DNA from: Mesorhabditis belari
Lineage: Eukaryota; Nematoda; Chromadorea; Rhabditida; Rhabditidae
Length of the DNA: 64,000 bases
Direction: 5' to 3'
Assembly: GCA_958450365.1 (NCBI GenBank)
Contig: CAUEEP010000369.1
Coordinates: 437,001 to 501,000, forward strand
The notes beneath the pieces were generated by a model that was not told the DNA's origin, did not search any database, and saw only the letters and a program-made list of their open reading frames with translations. The number at the start of each line of letters is the position of its first letter. The stretch's first letter is position 1. Positions 43,355 through 54,106 of this stretch are shown piece after piece. A program made the position numbers and the translations under genes.

Positions 43355-43779
43355 TATTCAGCTAAATTTCAGCTATTTAGTGACTAACTATTGACTAATA
43401 TAGAGATGTTTTTTCGTACCCAAATCACTAAACGCTATTATCCCTTTGTTTCACTTTATTTTTGGCTTAAGCACAATTCTCTAATCATTTCTCAAACAAA
43501 ACGATGACTCCGTTTTGTTTGTTTTTTGGTTTTGCCTCGTGGCATTTTGGTTTTACATTGGAAAATTGATAATAAGCTTTCGAAAAAATTGCTTAACATT
43601 GACAAATTTTGTTGCGAATGAAATTTAGGCTTTGAGAAAGCCTAGTTTGAAATAAAATATCTAAAAAAGAGTTTATTGATCGATTTTTGAGCTTTGTTGT
43701 GTCAATCAGTGAATAGAGGTGTTGAACTTTCAATCTGCTCATCGATTGCTGGGACTGTTCTTATTCTTTTAACGTTTGG

Positions 43780-43871
43780 AGTTATTGTTGTAGTTGTTGT
43801 TGTAGTTGTTGTAGTAGTAGTTGTTGTTGTTGTTGTAGTTGTAGTTGTTGTTGTTGTTGTAGTTGTCGTAG

Positions 43872-43914
<43 letters not shown>

Positions 43915-44115
43915 AGTTGTAGTTGTAGTTGTTGTTGTAGTTGTAGTAGTTGTTGTTGTAGTTGTAGTTGTAGTTGTTGTTGTAGTTGTAGTAGTTGTTG
44001 TTGTAGTTGTAGTTGTAGTTGTTGTTGTAGTTGTTGTTGTAGTTGTTGTAGTTGTTGTAGTTGTTGTTGTTGTAGTAGTTGTAGTAGTAGTAGTTGTAGT
44101 AGTTGTTGTTGTGGT
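43780..44115. repeat. (GTT/GTA)n trinucleotide array
   Basis: About 335 bp of GTT with GTA interruptions. All three plus frames lack stops in part, giving poly-Val and minus poly-Leu/Gln artefacts. It abuts the mariner element at 44119. Confidence 0.95.
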
Positions 44116-44118
44116 TCT

Positions 44119-45318
44119 ATAGGACGCGTGAAAATTATTGACCGCCCCTCTAAGCCTTGTATTACGTTGGCGATATTAAAATTTCCTTTTTTGAGCAACA
44201 ACAAAATTTATTCGTAAAAATAAACTAGAAACAATTAATCAACAATATATTCCCCACAGCTATCAATAACATTTTTCTATGTTTGACGCAAATTATGGAT
44301 ACTCTCTTGAAAGAAAGCAGAGACCCATTTTTTGATGTCGTCAATGTTCTGGAACTTGGGGCTTTCGAGTGAATGGCGCATACTTCGAAAGAAATGGTAG
44401 TCAGACGGGGCAATATCTGGACTATAAGGCGGATGAACTAGAAGTTCTCAGCCCAATTGCTCAATCTTCTCTTGAGTAATTTTGGCAACGTGAGGACGGG
44501 CATTGTCTTGAAAGAAAGCAGAGGTCCATTTTCGATTGTCTGCTTTAAATCGTTGTTTGCCACATCCTGTAAGCGGTGTCCTTGTTCCAGATCTTCCACT
44601 CTTCCGTCGACCTTTCGAAATCTTTTGAACCAGTTTTGACATTGATGAACAGTGATAACATCTTTCCCAAATACGTTACAAAGTGATTCATGCGATTCAG
44701 TTGCTGTTTTTCTTTTTTTCTTGTTTGAAATCGTACAGCATACAAATGCGAAGTCGATATTTGAGGTCGTCTAGCATCTAAAAGATTTTTTTATTAAAAT
44801 TCTTCAACTGGAAATAAAGAAAAGACGCGTAATAAAGCACAATAATTATATCTTTAAAACAGAAGAGATTGCGGCGGTAATAGTATCCACAGTGTTAAAA
44901 TCTATCAAGAGAAACGCAACGTCAATTTTCAACGAAATTTCAATGTCGCCAACCTAGTAATTTTCTTCAAAAACTTGTCCACAAAGATGAAAGATAGTTC
45001 TATAACAGTTTTAATAGTTCCTTTTTTTTAATTTAGAAAAATCAGGCTTCTAAAGAGGTTACAAAATTGAATAGCTTGCCCTCGCGTCCAAGAGTCCAAG
45101 AGTCGAAGCGGTATGAGCGAGTGTTGGAAGCCGGAAGCCGAATTCCGTGAAAATTATTGACACCGGCAGCTGGATTCCTAATGGAAAAATATAGATTGAC
45201 CTCTAAATGTGAATGTTAAAATCAAAAACTGTTCAAGAACTATTTTTATCTTTGTGAACAAGTTTTCAAGAAAATAACAAGGCTTATGGAGGCGGTCAAT
45301 AATTTTTACGCGTCCTAT
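44119..45318. mobile_element. Degenerate mariner element with 40-bp TIRs
   Basis: Left TATAGGACGCGTGAAAATTA and TTGACCGCC..TAAGCCTTG; the right end is the inverse (CAAGGCTTATGGAGGCGGTC then GCGTCCTATA). It contains a minus-strand transposase relic and one copy of a 120-bp repeat. The two flanks outside the element are themselves inverted copies. Confidence 0.8.
44230..44760 (-). pseudogene. Mariner transposase C-terminal relic
   Basis: FFQDNARPHVAKITQEKIEQ holds the second catalytic Asp (QDNARPH). HPPYSPDIAPSDYHFF follows with the third (D34D spacing typical of mariner). Then comes FFQESIHNLRQ, ending ...NVIDSCGEYIVD. TGA replaces a Trp after EQLG and a TAG follows RQT, so it is dead. The N-terminal part at 44560-44760 duplicates sequence at 36600-36720. 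Confidence 0.8.
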
Positions 45319-45480
45319 AAAACAACAACTACAACAACAACTCCAAACGTTAAAATAATTGAACAGATTGCCCTCGCGTCCAAGAGTCCAAGAGTCGAAG
45401 CGGTATGAGCGAGTGTTGGAAGCCGGAAGCCGAATTCCGTGAAAATTATTGACACCGGAAGCCGGATTCCTAATGGAAGC
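45060..45480. repeat. Two direct copies of a 120-bp repeat
   Basis: TTGCCCTCGCGTCCAAGAGT to GTGAAAATTATTGACACCGG occurs at about 45068-45175 and 45368-45475; the copies are nearly identical. The first lies inside the mariner element, the second just outside. Confidence 0.85.
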
Positions 45481-45814
45481 CGTATGAATTGATCCCTAAA
45501 TGTGAATCTTTTCAAAAAATTAGGCCAAGGATGACCTTTTTTAATTAAAATATCACTCAAATCAAGATTTGGAGTGATTTCCAAAGCAGCTTTAATCAAA
45601 AGCTTGAGGAGATTTTCATAAAGGTTGCCTGCAGCGCACGGTCTGCTTTTTCTAAGTAGACTTCACGAGTGCATCCAGTTTTATTAACTTTTTTTTGCTT
45701 TTCTGGATTATTTTCATTATTTCCGAATGTTTTACAATAAAATTTCGCTTTGTGGACAAGTTTTGAAGGAAATTACAAGACTTATAGGGGCGGTCAATAA
45801 TTTGAAAATATCTT

Positions 45815-45900
45815 ATACGGTTTCAATACGGTTCCTATTTTGATCTAATACAGTTCCAATACGGTTCCAATACGGTTCCAATACGGTTTCTATTTGGATC
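45815..45900. repeat. ACGGTTCCAAT satellite fragment
   Basis: Five units related to the array at 10465-10680 (GATCTAATAC-GGTTCCAATACGG). Confidence 0.8.
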
Positions 45901-46244
45901 CAATAACTTTCACGCGCCCTGTAGTTGTTGTCGTTGTCGCTGCTGTTGTTATTGTCGTGGTTGTCGATTTCATTTGACATCCTCCTTTTGATAAAGCAAA
46001 TTTGATTGAAAAGATTTCACTCAAATCCTTTGAAATTAAAATTTGATATTACAAAGAATCTTTACCCCGTTAACCAAATGAAAAGCCAACGATTGACTTG
46101 GCTTTCGTTTCTAAGAAGGTTTTCGTTTTCGTTTCTGGCTAACAACAAAGCTAGTTTATCATCTCAAAGATTTAAAGACGATTATATTTAGATTTGGACC
46201 ATTATAAACCATTTAAAGACCATTATATTTAGATTTTGAATTAT

Positions 46245-47230
46245 TCGATTGGTGCAGATGAAACGTCCCTTTGGACATAAACAAAATTTATTATAAAAAT
46301 CCTAATACAGAACCTCAATCCAAAAGATATTCGCCATCATTATCAATGACTCTTTGCCATCTTTCACGCAGAGAATGGATGCCCTTTTCGAAGAACTCGG
46401 GCAACTGCGACTCGAAGAAGTTGGACACCCAGATTTCAACTTCTTCGCGGTTTTTGAATTTTTTTTCTGCTAAAGAGTGCTGCATCGACCAAAACAAGTG
46501 GTATGGGGCCAAGTCCGGGCTATATGGCGGATGAGGGAGAACTTCCCAGCCAAATTCCTCGATTTTCTGCTGAGTGATCTTCGCGGTGTGCGATCGAGCG
46601 TTGTCTTGGAGGAATTTTTGTAGTCGCCGTGTTTTACCTTGACGACGCAATGCCTGGTCCACGCGGCTCAATTAGACTTTGTAGAGATCCGCCGTGACTC
46701 TTTGGCCCGAATCCAGCACCTCAAAATACACGAGACCTTTACTGTTCCACCAAATACAAAGCATCACCTTTTTTTCCGTGGATATTCGGTTTTGGAGTCG
46801 GTTTTGGCGGTTCACCGGCGTCGAACCACTGCCATTTTCTCGTTGTGTTATCGTAACATATCCACTTTTCATCTGACGTAACAATGGAGTCGAGAAAACC
46901 GGCGGTCTTTGCGCGGCGGACGAGAATTCCATCCATTGTAACTCGAGCCACCTTGTTTGTGTCGCTGAGCTGATTTGGCACCCATTTTCCACACCGATTC
47001 GTCTTACCAATTGCGTTCAAAGCAATTTTGATCTCGAAATTTTTGGTCAACCATTTTCTAGAAGCTAAAAATGACTTCAAATTAATTAAAACGCATGAGT
47101 TCTAGAGATCAAAAGACGCGTAAAGAAACACTCTTCCAGATAGACGCTCTTCCAGATAGATATATTCAATAAAAACTTTTATTAGATCCAAAATATAAAC
47201 GAACAACTTTGACGGAAGTTTCATCTAATA
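46245..47230 (-). pseudogene. Mariner transposase, nearly complete catalytic domain, frameshifted
   Basis: Reading from about 47080 down: GKWVPNQLSDTNKVARVTMD, then GFLDSIVTSDEKWICYDNTT (first Asp), then PKPNIHGKK; a slip at an A/T run; then MLCIWWNSKGLVYFEVLDSG, FLQDNARSHTAKITQQKIEE (second Asp), PHPPYSPDLAPYHLFWSMQH (third, D34D) and the end RWQRVIDNDGEYLLD. All three catalytic Asp are visible. The helix-turn-helix half is missing. The A/T-run slip and the absent N-terminus make it inactive. Ends: GATGAAACGTCC at 46258 and the inverse of GATGAAACTTCCGTC at 47213. Confidence 0.85.
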
Positions 47231-47350
47231 GATATCTGCCTATATCTTTAGCTTAGTGTCAAGTCAATCCCCGTCAACCCTTTAAGGTGTTCCAGTGGAC
47301 ACGAGAAGGCAATTAGTAGTCCAGTGCGGTGAAAAGAGGAGACTATGGTC
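47212..47350. repeat. Right arm of the long-range inverted repeat
   Basis: Inverse of 42196-42355. Compared with the left arm it lacks about ten bases (GTTAGTGCAG) at the mariner end junction. Confidence 0.9.
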
Positions 47351-47639
47351 ACTCATGAAAAGACTGAGGAAAAAGGGGGGTAAGAAGGGAAAGGGATTGG
47401 ACATTTACGGGTGCTCTTTCAAGGTGGAATGGAAGGTGGAATGGATTGAGAAAAGAGGGTTGCATGTGAAAAGAAGCACCTGTCCTTATAGGGTTCTCTT
47501 ATGGAGGAGACCAGCCGGGTGGTGCCAGCCGCCCTCCCGGATCCCTTCAACCCCATTCCCACCCTCACTTGGCTACATTTTTGATCTTAAGTTACCCTCA
47601 AGTGATTTGAAAGATTACTTTATGATATTGAAACAGTTT

Positions 47640-47745
47640 TCTTAGTTTTTTAGTTTCTTAGTTTCTTAGTTTCTTAGTTTTTTAGTTTCTTAGTTTCTTA
47701 GTTTCTTAGTTTTTTAGTTTCTTAGTTTCTTAGTTTCTTAGTTTT
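47640..47745. repeat. TTTCTTAGTTTCTTAG tandem repeat
   Basis: Ten-base TTAGTTTCTT units with a TTTTTTAG variant every fourth unit. Confidence 0.9.
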
Positions 47746-48169
47746 TTTTCTTTCTCTCTTGTTTACTTTCAATTTCGTTATTCCTATTGTCCAATACATC
47801 GATGAAAGTTTAATTTGGATAACTTTAGAGTCATCTTTTCTTCTCAAATAGCTCTGAGCATCTAAATATAAGCAGAAAATAAAGGAAAATAATTTAAATC
47901 CTCGCATGTATCTTTTTATGTCGAAATTCTTTTACTTATCTTATTGGAAGATGCTTAATTTGTCTAATTTTAGCATTTTAGCACCCAAAATATGCTTAAT
48001 TTTATCAAAAATCAGTTGAATTGTTGGGATTTTAAGAAAATAAACTGAAAATCTTTAAAATAAAATTTGATTCATCACGGATTCTCTAATATTGTTTAAA
48101 TATCTCTAATATTTATGTTTAAAATCTTGATACTTGTGAATTTAATAGCTTTTACTTACTTTTACTTTT

Positions 48170-50370
48170 AGAAAACTATCTATGGAAAGCTAAAAAACTG
48201 GAAAACTATCTATGGAAAACTAAAAAATGATGGACCTTCTGGTAATGTAGTTGTTAAAGGACTAATTTAATTCAAAGTACCGTGCTATATAGACGATTAA
48301 AGCTCTCAATCTTGACTACATTTACCGCGAAACTTGCAAATTATAAAATTCGATTCAACTACGAAGCTAGCAAATGAGCTCTAGCACATTTGTACACTTT
48401 TCATTCCTAAGTCATGAGTCTAATTGATCAGGAAATAGATTTTGATTCGAAAATTGATCACTTCTGTACCTATTTTCAGGTTTAAAATGGTTCAGGTTCA
48501 GGTTTAAAATGGTTTTGCGAATTCTAGAAATAGATACCAAATAGAAATCGAAGCTTTTCTTTAATTAACAATGAGAAAATGATGTTGAGTTGATAAAATG
48601 AAGAAATTATCTATGGAGAACTAAAAAACTGGAAAACTATCTATGGAAAACTAAAAATTATGGACCTTCTGGTAATGGAGTTGTTAAAGGACTAATTTAA
48701 TTCAAAACTACCGTGCTATATAGAGAATTAAAGCCCTGAATCTTGGCTACATTTATCTACCGCGAAACTTACAAATTATAAAATTCGATTCAACTACAAA
48801 GCTAGCAAATGAACTCTAGCCAGCTTTTCTTTGGACTGCTGCTATTTTTAACGAATTTTTAACAGATTCTTGACTTTAAAATGACTTTTATGAGCTAGCA
48901 AAATGAGCTAACACAACAAGAATATTTTAATCGAGTTTAAATTTGGATTTACAGATTGGAAAGTCATAGAAAAATTCTATTTTCAAGAAAAAGGGATTAG
49001 AGGAAAGCTAGCGATATAAAATTTTACAATTTCATCTTAAAGCTATACCATTAAAGAGGTTGAAGATCCACTAAAGCGTTGAAGATCTTCAAACACACAA
49101 CGAAACTCATTAGAAGAGTTGCAAAATCGAAAATAACCAGCCAGAGATTCTGGAGTTATTTCTGTATCAATCTAGACTTGCAAAATCGTTGATTGAGTTT
49201 TATATTCAATACTAGACATGTTTCTTATTTGGATATGGATTTGCATTTGCATTTTGTCTTGCGTTCATTCGATTGCTGTACTTGCTCACTTCTCGACCTT
49301 AAAGGGGAGGGGAGGGGAGGGTAATAGCTTTTCCAAGCTTTCTTATCTACTTAAAGCAAGTAAATAGAGAAAAGTAAGTAGCTGGAATGATGAGAAATAA
49401 CAAAATTGATGTATAATACAACTGTAAAGTAAAAGTCTGTTCGAAACTTGAATAATGAAGTAACGGTGAGAAATCTAGACAAATCACCTGTTCTGTTATT
49501 GGATATGAATAGGTTTGAACAATGATTAGTACGATTTGAGCAAACTAGAGGGAAATGAAAGAAGGGACAATCGAACGTTTCAGTGTGGAAAACAGCAAAT
49601 AGTTTCTGTGCAAAGATATGAGTAAAAATTAAGACCAAATTTTCTGTAAAAGTTAAAGTAAGTAACTAGAACTAGAACTAGATTTGTTTCGCGGTAGATA
49701 AATGTAGCCAAGATTCAGGGCTTTAATTCTCTATATAGCACGGTACTTTTGAATTAAATTAGTCCTTTAACAACTACATTACCAGAAGGTCCATCATTTT
49801 TTAGTTTTCCATAGATAGTTTTCCAGTTTTAGTTCTCCATAGATCGTTTTCCATAGATACTTTCTTCATTTTATCAAGTCAACATCATTTTCTCATTGTC
49901 ACCGAAAGAAAAGCTTCGATTTCTATTTGGTATCTATTTCTAGAATTCGCAAAACCATTTTAAACCTGAACCTGAACCATTTTAAACCTGAAAATAGGTA
50001 CAGAAGTGATCAATTTTCGAATCAAAATCTATTTCCTGATCAATTAGACTCATGACTTAGGAATGAAAAGTGTACAAATGTGCTAGAGCTCATTTGCTAG
50101 CTTCGTAGTTGAATCGAATTTTATAATTTGTAAGTTTCGCGGTAAATGTAGTCAAGATTCAGAGCTTTAATCGTCTATATAGCACGGTACTTTTGAATTA
50201 AATTAGTCCTTTAACAACTACATTACCAGAAGGCCCATAATTTTTTAGTTTTTCATAGATAGTTTTCCAGTTTTTCAGTTTTCCATAGATATTTTCTTCA
50301 TTTTATAAAGTCAACATCATTTTCTCATTGTTAATTAAAGAAATGCTTCGATTTCTATTTGGTATCTATT
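48170..50370. repeat. Large inverted repeat built from several copies of a 430-bp unit
   Basis: The unit runs from ACTATCTATGGAAAACTAAA through GACCTTCTGGTAATG, CCGTGCTATATAGA and TGACTTAGGAATG-type blocks. Forward copies at 48176-48605 and (partial) 48606-48830; reversed copies at 49690-49870, 49870-50200 and 50200-50370. The central 48830-49690 shows no recognised gene. Another reversed piece resumes at 51068-51215 after an inserted element. Confidence 0.8.
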
Positions 50371-51067
50371 AGGTTGATGCAAAAGTCTTTTTCATTTTTT
50401 TCGTACTTCTTTTGAAAAATAACAAAGTCATCAATTAACCTATGGTTTGCTCTAAATGAAAAGTGTTTATTGTTGAATTTCCCATCTTTTTAAGTCAATT
50501 TGGGTTCACTTTCAAGCAAATTCGAGAGTGAAAACGGGTTTTTCATAAAAATCTATAAAAACCTCTATAAAGAAATTGGCTGAATCAATTTCTCTGAAAA
50601 TCTGAAAAAATATCTAACTTTTTGTGCTCTATCTTTTATTTATTAACATCAAGATTGGTTTCCTTAGCTAAAGCGTCTAAAATGCATCATCGAGCCGTCG
50701 CCTTTTTTGACTACCCGACTTCAGGCTCTCAAAAAAATCTAGACATAAGACATTTTAAACTCGTTTTAATGTCATTTTGCAGAAAAATAATTGGCCTTTC
50801 GAATGCAATAAACCGTTGTTCAATTGGTGCATTTGTTACTTTTTAACGGAAGTACGAAAAAAATGAAAAAGACTTTTGCATCAACCTAATAGTTAATAAA
50901 TGAATAAAAAAGCCTCACTTTTGCTTGCTTGAATAGCTTTAGAATGTCACATAAGCATAAAGTCAAAAAGGTTTAGACGAAAAAGAAGCGCCAGAAATTC
51001 AAATTTTCGAGGGTGCACTACTATTTTTTCAGGAAAAAAATGAAAAAGACTTTTGCATCAACCTAAT
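50370..51067. mobile_element. Mariner-type MITE with an extra terminal copy
   Basis: TAGGTTGATGCAAAAGTCTT at the left and its inverse at 50889; about 520 bp between TA borders. A further 150 bp ends in a second copy of the same right end (51030-51067). The host repeat resumes immediately after, so the insertion is younger than the repeat at 48170-51215. Confidence 0.8.
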
Positions 51068-51215
51068 ATTTCTAGAATTCTCAAAACCATCTTAAACCTG
51101 AAACTGAACCATTTTAAACCTGAAAATAGGTACAGAAGTGATCAATTTTCGAATCAAAATCTATTCTTGATCAATTAAACTCATGACTTAGGAATGAAAA
51201 GTGTACAAATTGTTT

Positions 51216-51980
51216 GTTCATTATGGAATAGTTGAAATAAAGATGAAATCGAGCTCTTTCCCCGGTTTTCAGTGGTAAGATAATTAGTAAGCAATGGGGA
51301 CAGGTGCCCCCATTTTCCTCTTTTATACGGTTTCCCTTCATCTAAAAGACTTCTCATTTCCCAGCTTATGACTAGTTAGTACTTTTGACCATTTTCTGAG
51401 GGAAAAAGAAGAGAAAATGATTAGTGGCCAACACGAGCTGATTGCTTTTGCTTTCGCAAACCATATTTACACACAATTATGATATTTAGTGCAAGGATTT
51501 CGTCTTTCTTTCGATCTTTTCTTTATGAGTGATCGATTTTATGATTCTTAAGTTTGATTTTAGATTGTTTAAAGAATTTAATCATAATTATAAGATCAAA
51601 AATCTTTGCTTTATGTTTTGTGATTGTTAAAATGTGCTTATGAATCGTTTAATGACCATAGCAAGAGTGTTTTAGCTCGTTTTTTAACTCTAAACTACTC
51701 AAGTTACTAGTTTACATTTGAATATTTGATATTTCAAGCATTTTACTCATTTTAATCATAAGAAAATTCATTTCAGAGCTAGAGCCAAGCCATTTCAGAT
51801 TATTTCAAATCAGTTACTTGCTCAAGTCAAGTTCTATTATATTCTGAATATTTCAAACGATTTCTAATAGTTTTTGATCTATTTTTCAATGTTTTTTTGT
51901 TATTTTGGAGTTAAAATTAAATAGCTAAATCACCAATTTCCTTCTGATTTAACTATACATTTGTGCCAGAACCAAGCCCG
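51216..51980. other. No recognised feature
   Basis: AT-rich sequence without splice-linked open frames or strong repeats. Confidence 0.4.
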
Positions 51981-51982
51981 TA

Positions 51983-52325
51983 GCCGGAGAATCGCTAGAG
52001 CTTTGTCCAGAAGCACCCAATCAATTTACACTCAAAGAAGAAAATTAAGCAAAATCTTCAGGCTACATTATGGCTGCAATGAATTGAAGATTTGAAGCTT
52101 GTGGAGTGAGCTTAAGGGGATCAAAGCTGGGCAGAGACGCAAAAAAAACAAACAAAGAAACAAAAAACAATCGTAACAACCGAAATTCGAACCCCTTTAG
52201 CTCTCTCCACAAGCTTAAAATCTTCAATTCATTGCAGCCATAATGTAGCCTGAAGATTTTGCTTAATTTTCTTCTTTGAGTGTAAATTGATTGGGTGCTT
52301 CTGGACAAAGCTTTAGCGATTTTCC
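51983..52325. repeat. Near-perfect 340-bp hairpin
   Basis: GCTTTGTCCAGAAGCACCCA to TTGAAGCTTGTGG is matched in inverse by CCACAAGCTTAAAATCTTCA to TGGGTGCTTCTGGACAAAGC. Arms are about 140 bp with few mismatches and the loop is about 60 bp. Confidence 0.9.
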
Positions 52326-52653
52326 CAAAAACACGGAAATCTTGGCTTTTCCGCTATCATTACTTATTTTTTTTCTAATAAACAAGCAAAATCAAGGAAA
52401 ATCTTGTTATTAATACATTGAAGAATGTATTTTTACAAATAGAACTTCTATAATTTCAATATAAACAAGAATTTCGGAGGAAACTCTATGGAAACTATTG
52501 AAATCGGAATCAACCAATTTCCGGGAGCGATTGCTTGTCCTGAAATTCTTAATTGTGCCAAAGTTCTCTATATAAAAGCTAGAAATTCTTTTCAGATATG
52601 ATTTGGTGTTAAAATCTCAGATATTTTGATATCAGATAGTTTGGTGATCTGCA

Positions 52654-54046
52654 ATGAGATCATCAAACAAATTGCCCACTCCATCGCTTCCATCGACCGA
52701 TTGGTTTCTCAATTTGAAGCCGATTCTTCCATCATTCTCTTTACCAAATGATGAAACATTGAATTGTCTTCCATCAACAAGCAATAATCAAGTAAAATTT
52801 ACAATTCATAAGAATTCACAAATGAAATGAATGAAATGAATTTAGAAAGGTTTCTGAAATTAATGAATTTCTTTCAGCTGCCAAAAAAGACTCAAGATCA
52901 TCAAGAGAATCATCGAAATTTGACGAATTCTTCGATTCTCTTGTTTTCAAATGGGAAATCTATCGAAAGGTCAAAATTCATTGGCACAAATGGTAATTCA
53001 GTGATGTTGACGCCACCGCACACGCCGGAAGATGGATTGAAGGTTGGTGTTAACGATTTATGTGTGTGAATGTCATTTCAATGCTTTTAGTGATTTACTT
53101 GTAAACTTAGGACATTGGCAGCTAAAAGCTGAAAAAACTGGCTCTTTTTGGGCTGGATGAAGCGTTTTGGCCGTGACGCAATCGGCAGCGCGCTACGGTC
53201 CACACGATTCGGGTTCGACTCCCGGCAGTGTCATGACTTTTTGGGCTGGATGAAGCGTTTTGGCCGTGGCGCAATCGGCAGCGCACTTGTTTTGACCGTG
53301 GCGCAATCGGCAGCGCGCTTGTGTTGGCCATGGCGCAATCGGCAGCGCGCTACGGTCCACACGATTCGGGTTCGACTCTCGGCTGTGTCATGACTTTTGT
53401 TTTTTAGAAAAACGAAAGATGAAAAGCACAACTATTTAGAATTCTAAGTCTAAGAAACTAAAAATGATAGAAATCGGTCCAGCGGGAGCTGAGAACTCGC
53501 GCTTACAAACGGACAGACGGACAAACACTTCTCTTTTAAATAACCAATCGACAACAATTTCTGGCTGCATGTTTTTCGTTTTTTTCGGGTTTTCAACTCC
53601 AAAAACATTTAAATCAAAAAAGTTTGGAACGGACAGGAATCGAACCTGACACCTCCCCAGGGAAGTCGTTTTGTAAACGGGACGCTAACCGCCTCGACCA
53701 TGCCTCCCATGGGTTGTCGAGGCTAAAAAAGGGCGTAGCTAAGTTTTTCCAATTTTTTACGGGTTTTTGATGAAAAACCTGTTTTGACCAAAAAGGAAGT
53801 ATCTATTCATTTTTAATTCCCTATCGATTAAAAAAAAGTTTATTGAAATCGGTTCACGGGGAGCCGAGATCCAGCGTGTGACGGATGGACTCACGGACGG
53901 AAACTTCTCTTTTATATATAATAGATTTTCAGTTTCAGACAGCTCTCCTCCAAACTCAAATCGATTACAAAATCTTTCCTCAGCGTCCTCCATTCAACTA
54001 TCAACAGTTAATTGTGATGGCGTTGAAGTCATCAAAAATGCAAAAG
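52654..54046 (+). CDS. Forkhead (FOX) transcription factor, 5' exons only
   Basis: Exons 52654-52791, 52878-53042 and 53933-54046 are in consistent phase 0, from the ATG in CTGCAATGAGATC. Residues 1-101 are Ser/Pro/Asn-rich with SVMLTPPHTPEDGLK. The third exon reads FQTALLQTQIDYKIF, then PQRPPFNYQQLIVMALKSSK and MQK. RPPF-x-Y-xx-LI-x-MA(L/I)-xSS is helix 1 of the winged-helix DNA-binding domain, which binds DNA in the nucleus. The domain is cut after helix 1 by a GTAGGG donor. The remaining part (W-x-NSIRH-x-L helix 3 and wings) was searched for by eye to the end of the window and not found. Either the next exon lies beyond repeats outside the window or the gene is truncated. The second intron holds a tRNA-like cluster. 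Confidence 0.75.
53165..53392 (+). repeat. Cluster of four tRNA-like units in a forkhead intron
   Basis: GGCCGTGACGCAATCGGCAG at 53169, GGCCGTGGCGCAATCGGCAG at 53262, GACCGTGGCGCAATCGGCAG at 53294 and GGCCATGGCGCAATCGGCAG at 53326. The first and last continue to CACGATTCGGGTTCGACTC (B-box) and a short tail, TGTCATGACTTTT. The D-arm resembles Trp/Arg tRNAs; the anticodon arm is shortened. SINE units in tandem. Confidence 0.65.
53626..53707 (-). tRNA. tRNA-like gene or relic with a long variable arm
   Basis: The minus strand folds partly as a class II (Ser/Leu-type) tRNA: D-arm TGGTCGAGGCGGTTAGCG, variable arm CTTCCC-TG-GGGAGG (six perfect pairs), T-arm CAGG-TTCGATT-CCTG. The anticodon stem has at most three good pairs around TTACAAA, and the acceptor has two mismatches. 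It is probably a pseudo-tRNA. Nematodes are known to have unusual long-variable-arm tRNAs for other anticodons, so it should be scored properly. Confidence 0.35.
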
Positions 54047-54106
54047 GTAGGGAAAGCAGGAATTTGTATGCTAAAATTCAAAACCCACCTTTCCTAGCGC
54101 ACTCAA

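Noticed and set aside
43694..44122. Long poly-Val frame and the opposite Leu/Gln frame
   Set aside because: Both come from the (GTT/GTA)n array; no start context, no partner exons.
49351..49638. 95-codon minus-strand frame with hydrophobic stretches
   Set aside because: No splice partners, signal or family resemblance; in the middle of a large inverted repeat.
52063..52308. 81-codon minus-strand frame
   Set aside because: It lies across the centre and one arm of a hairpin; mirrored sequence explains it.
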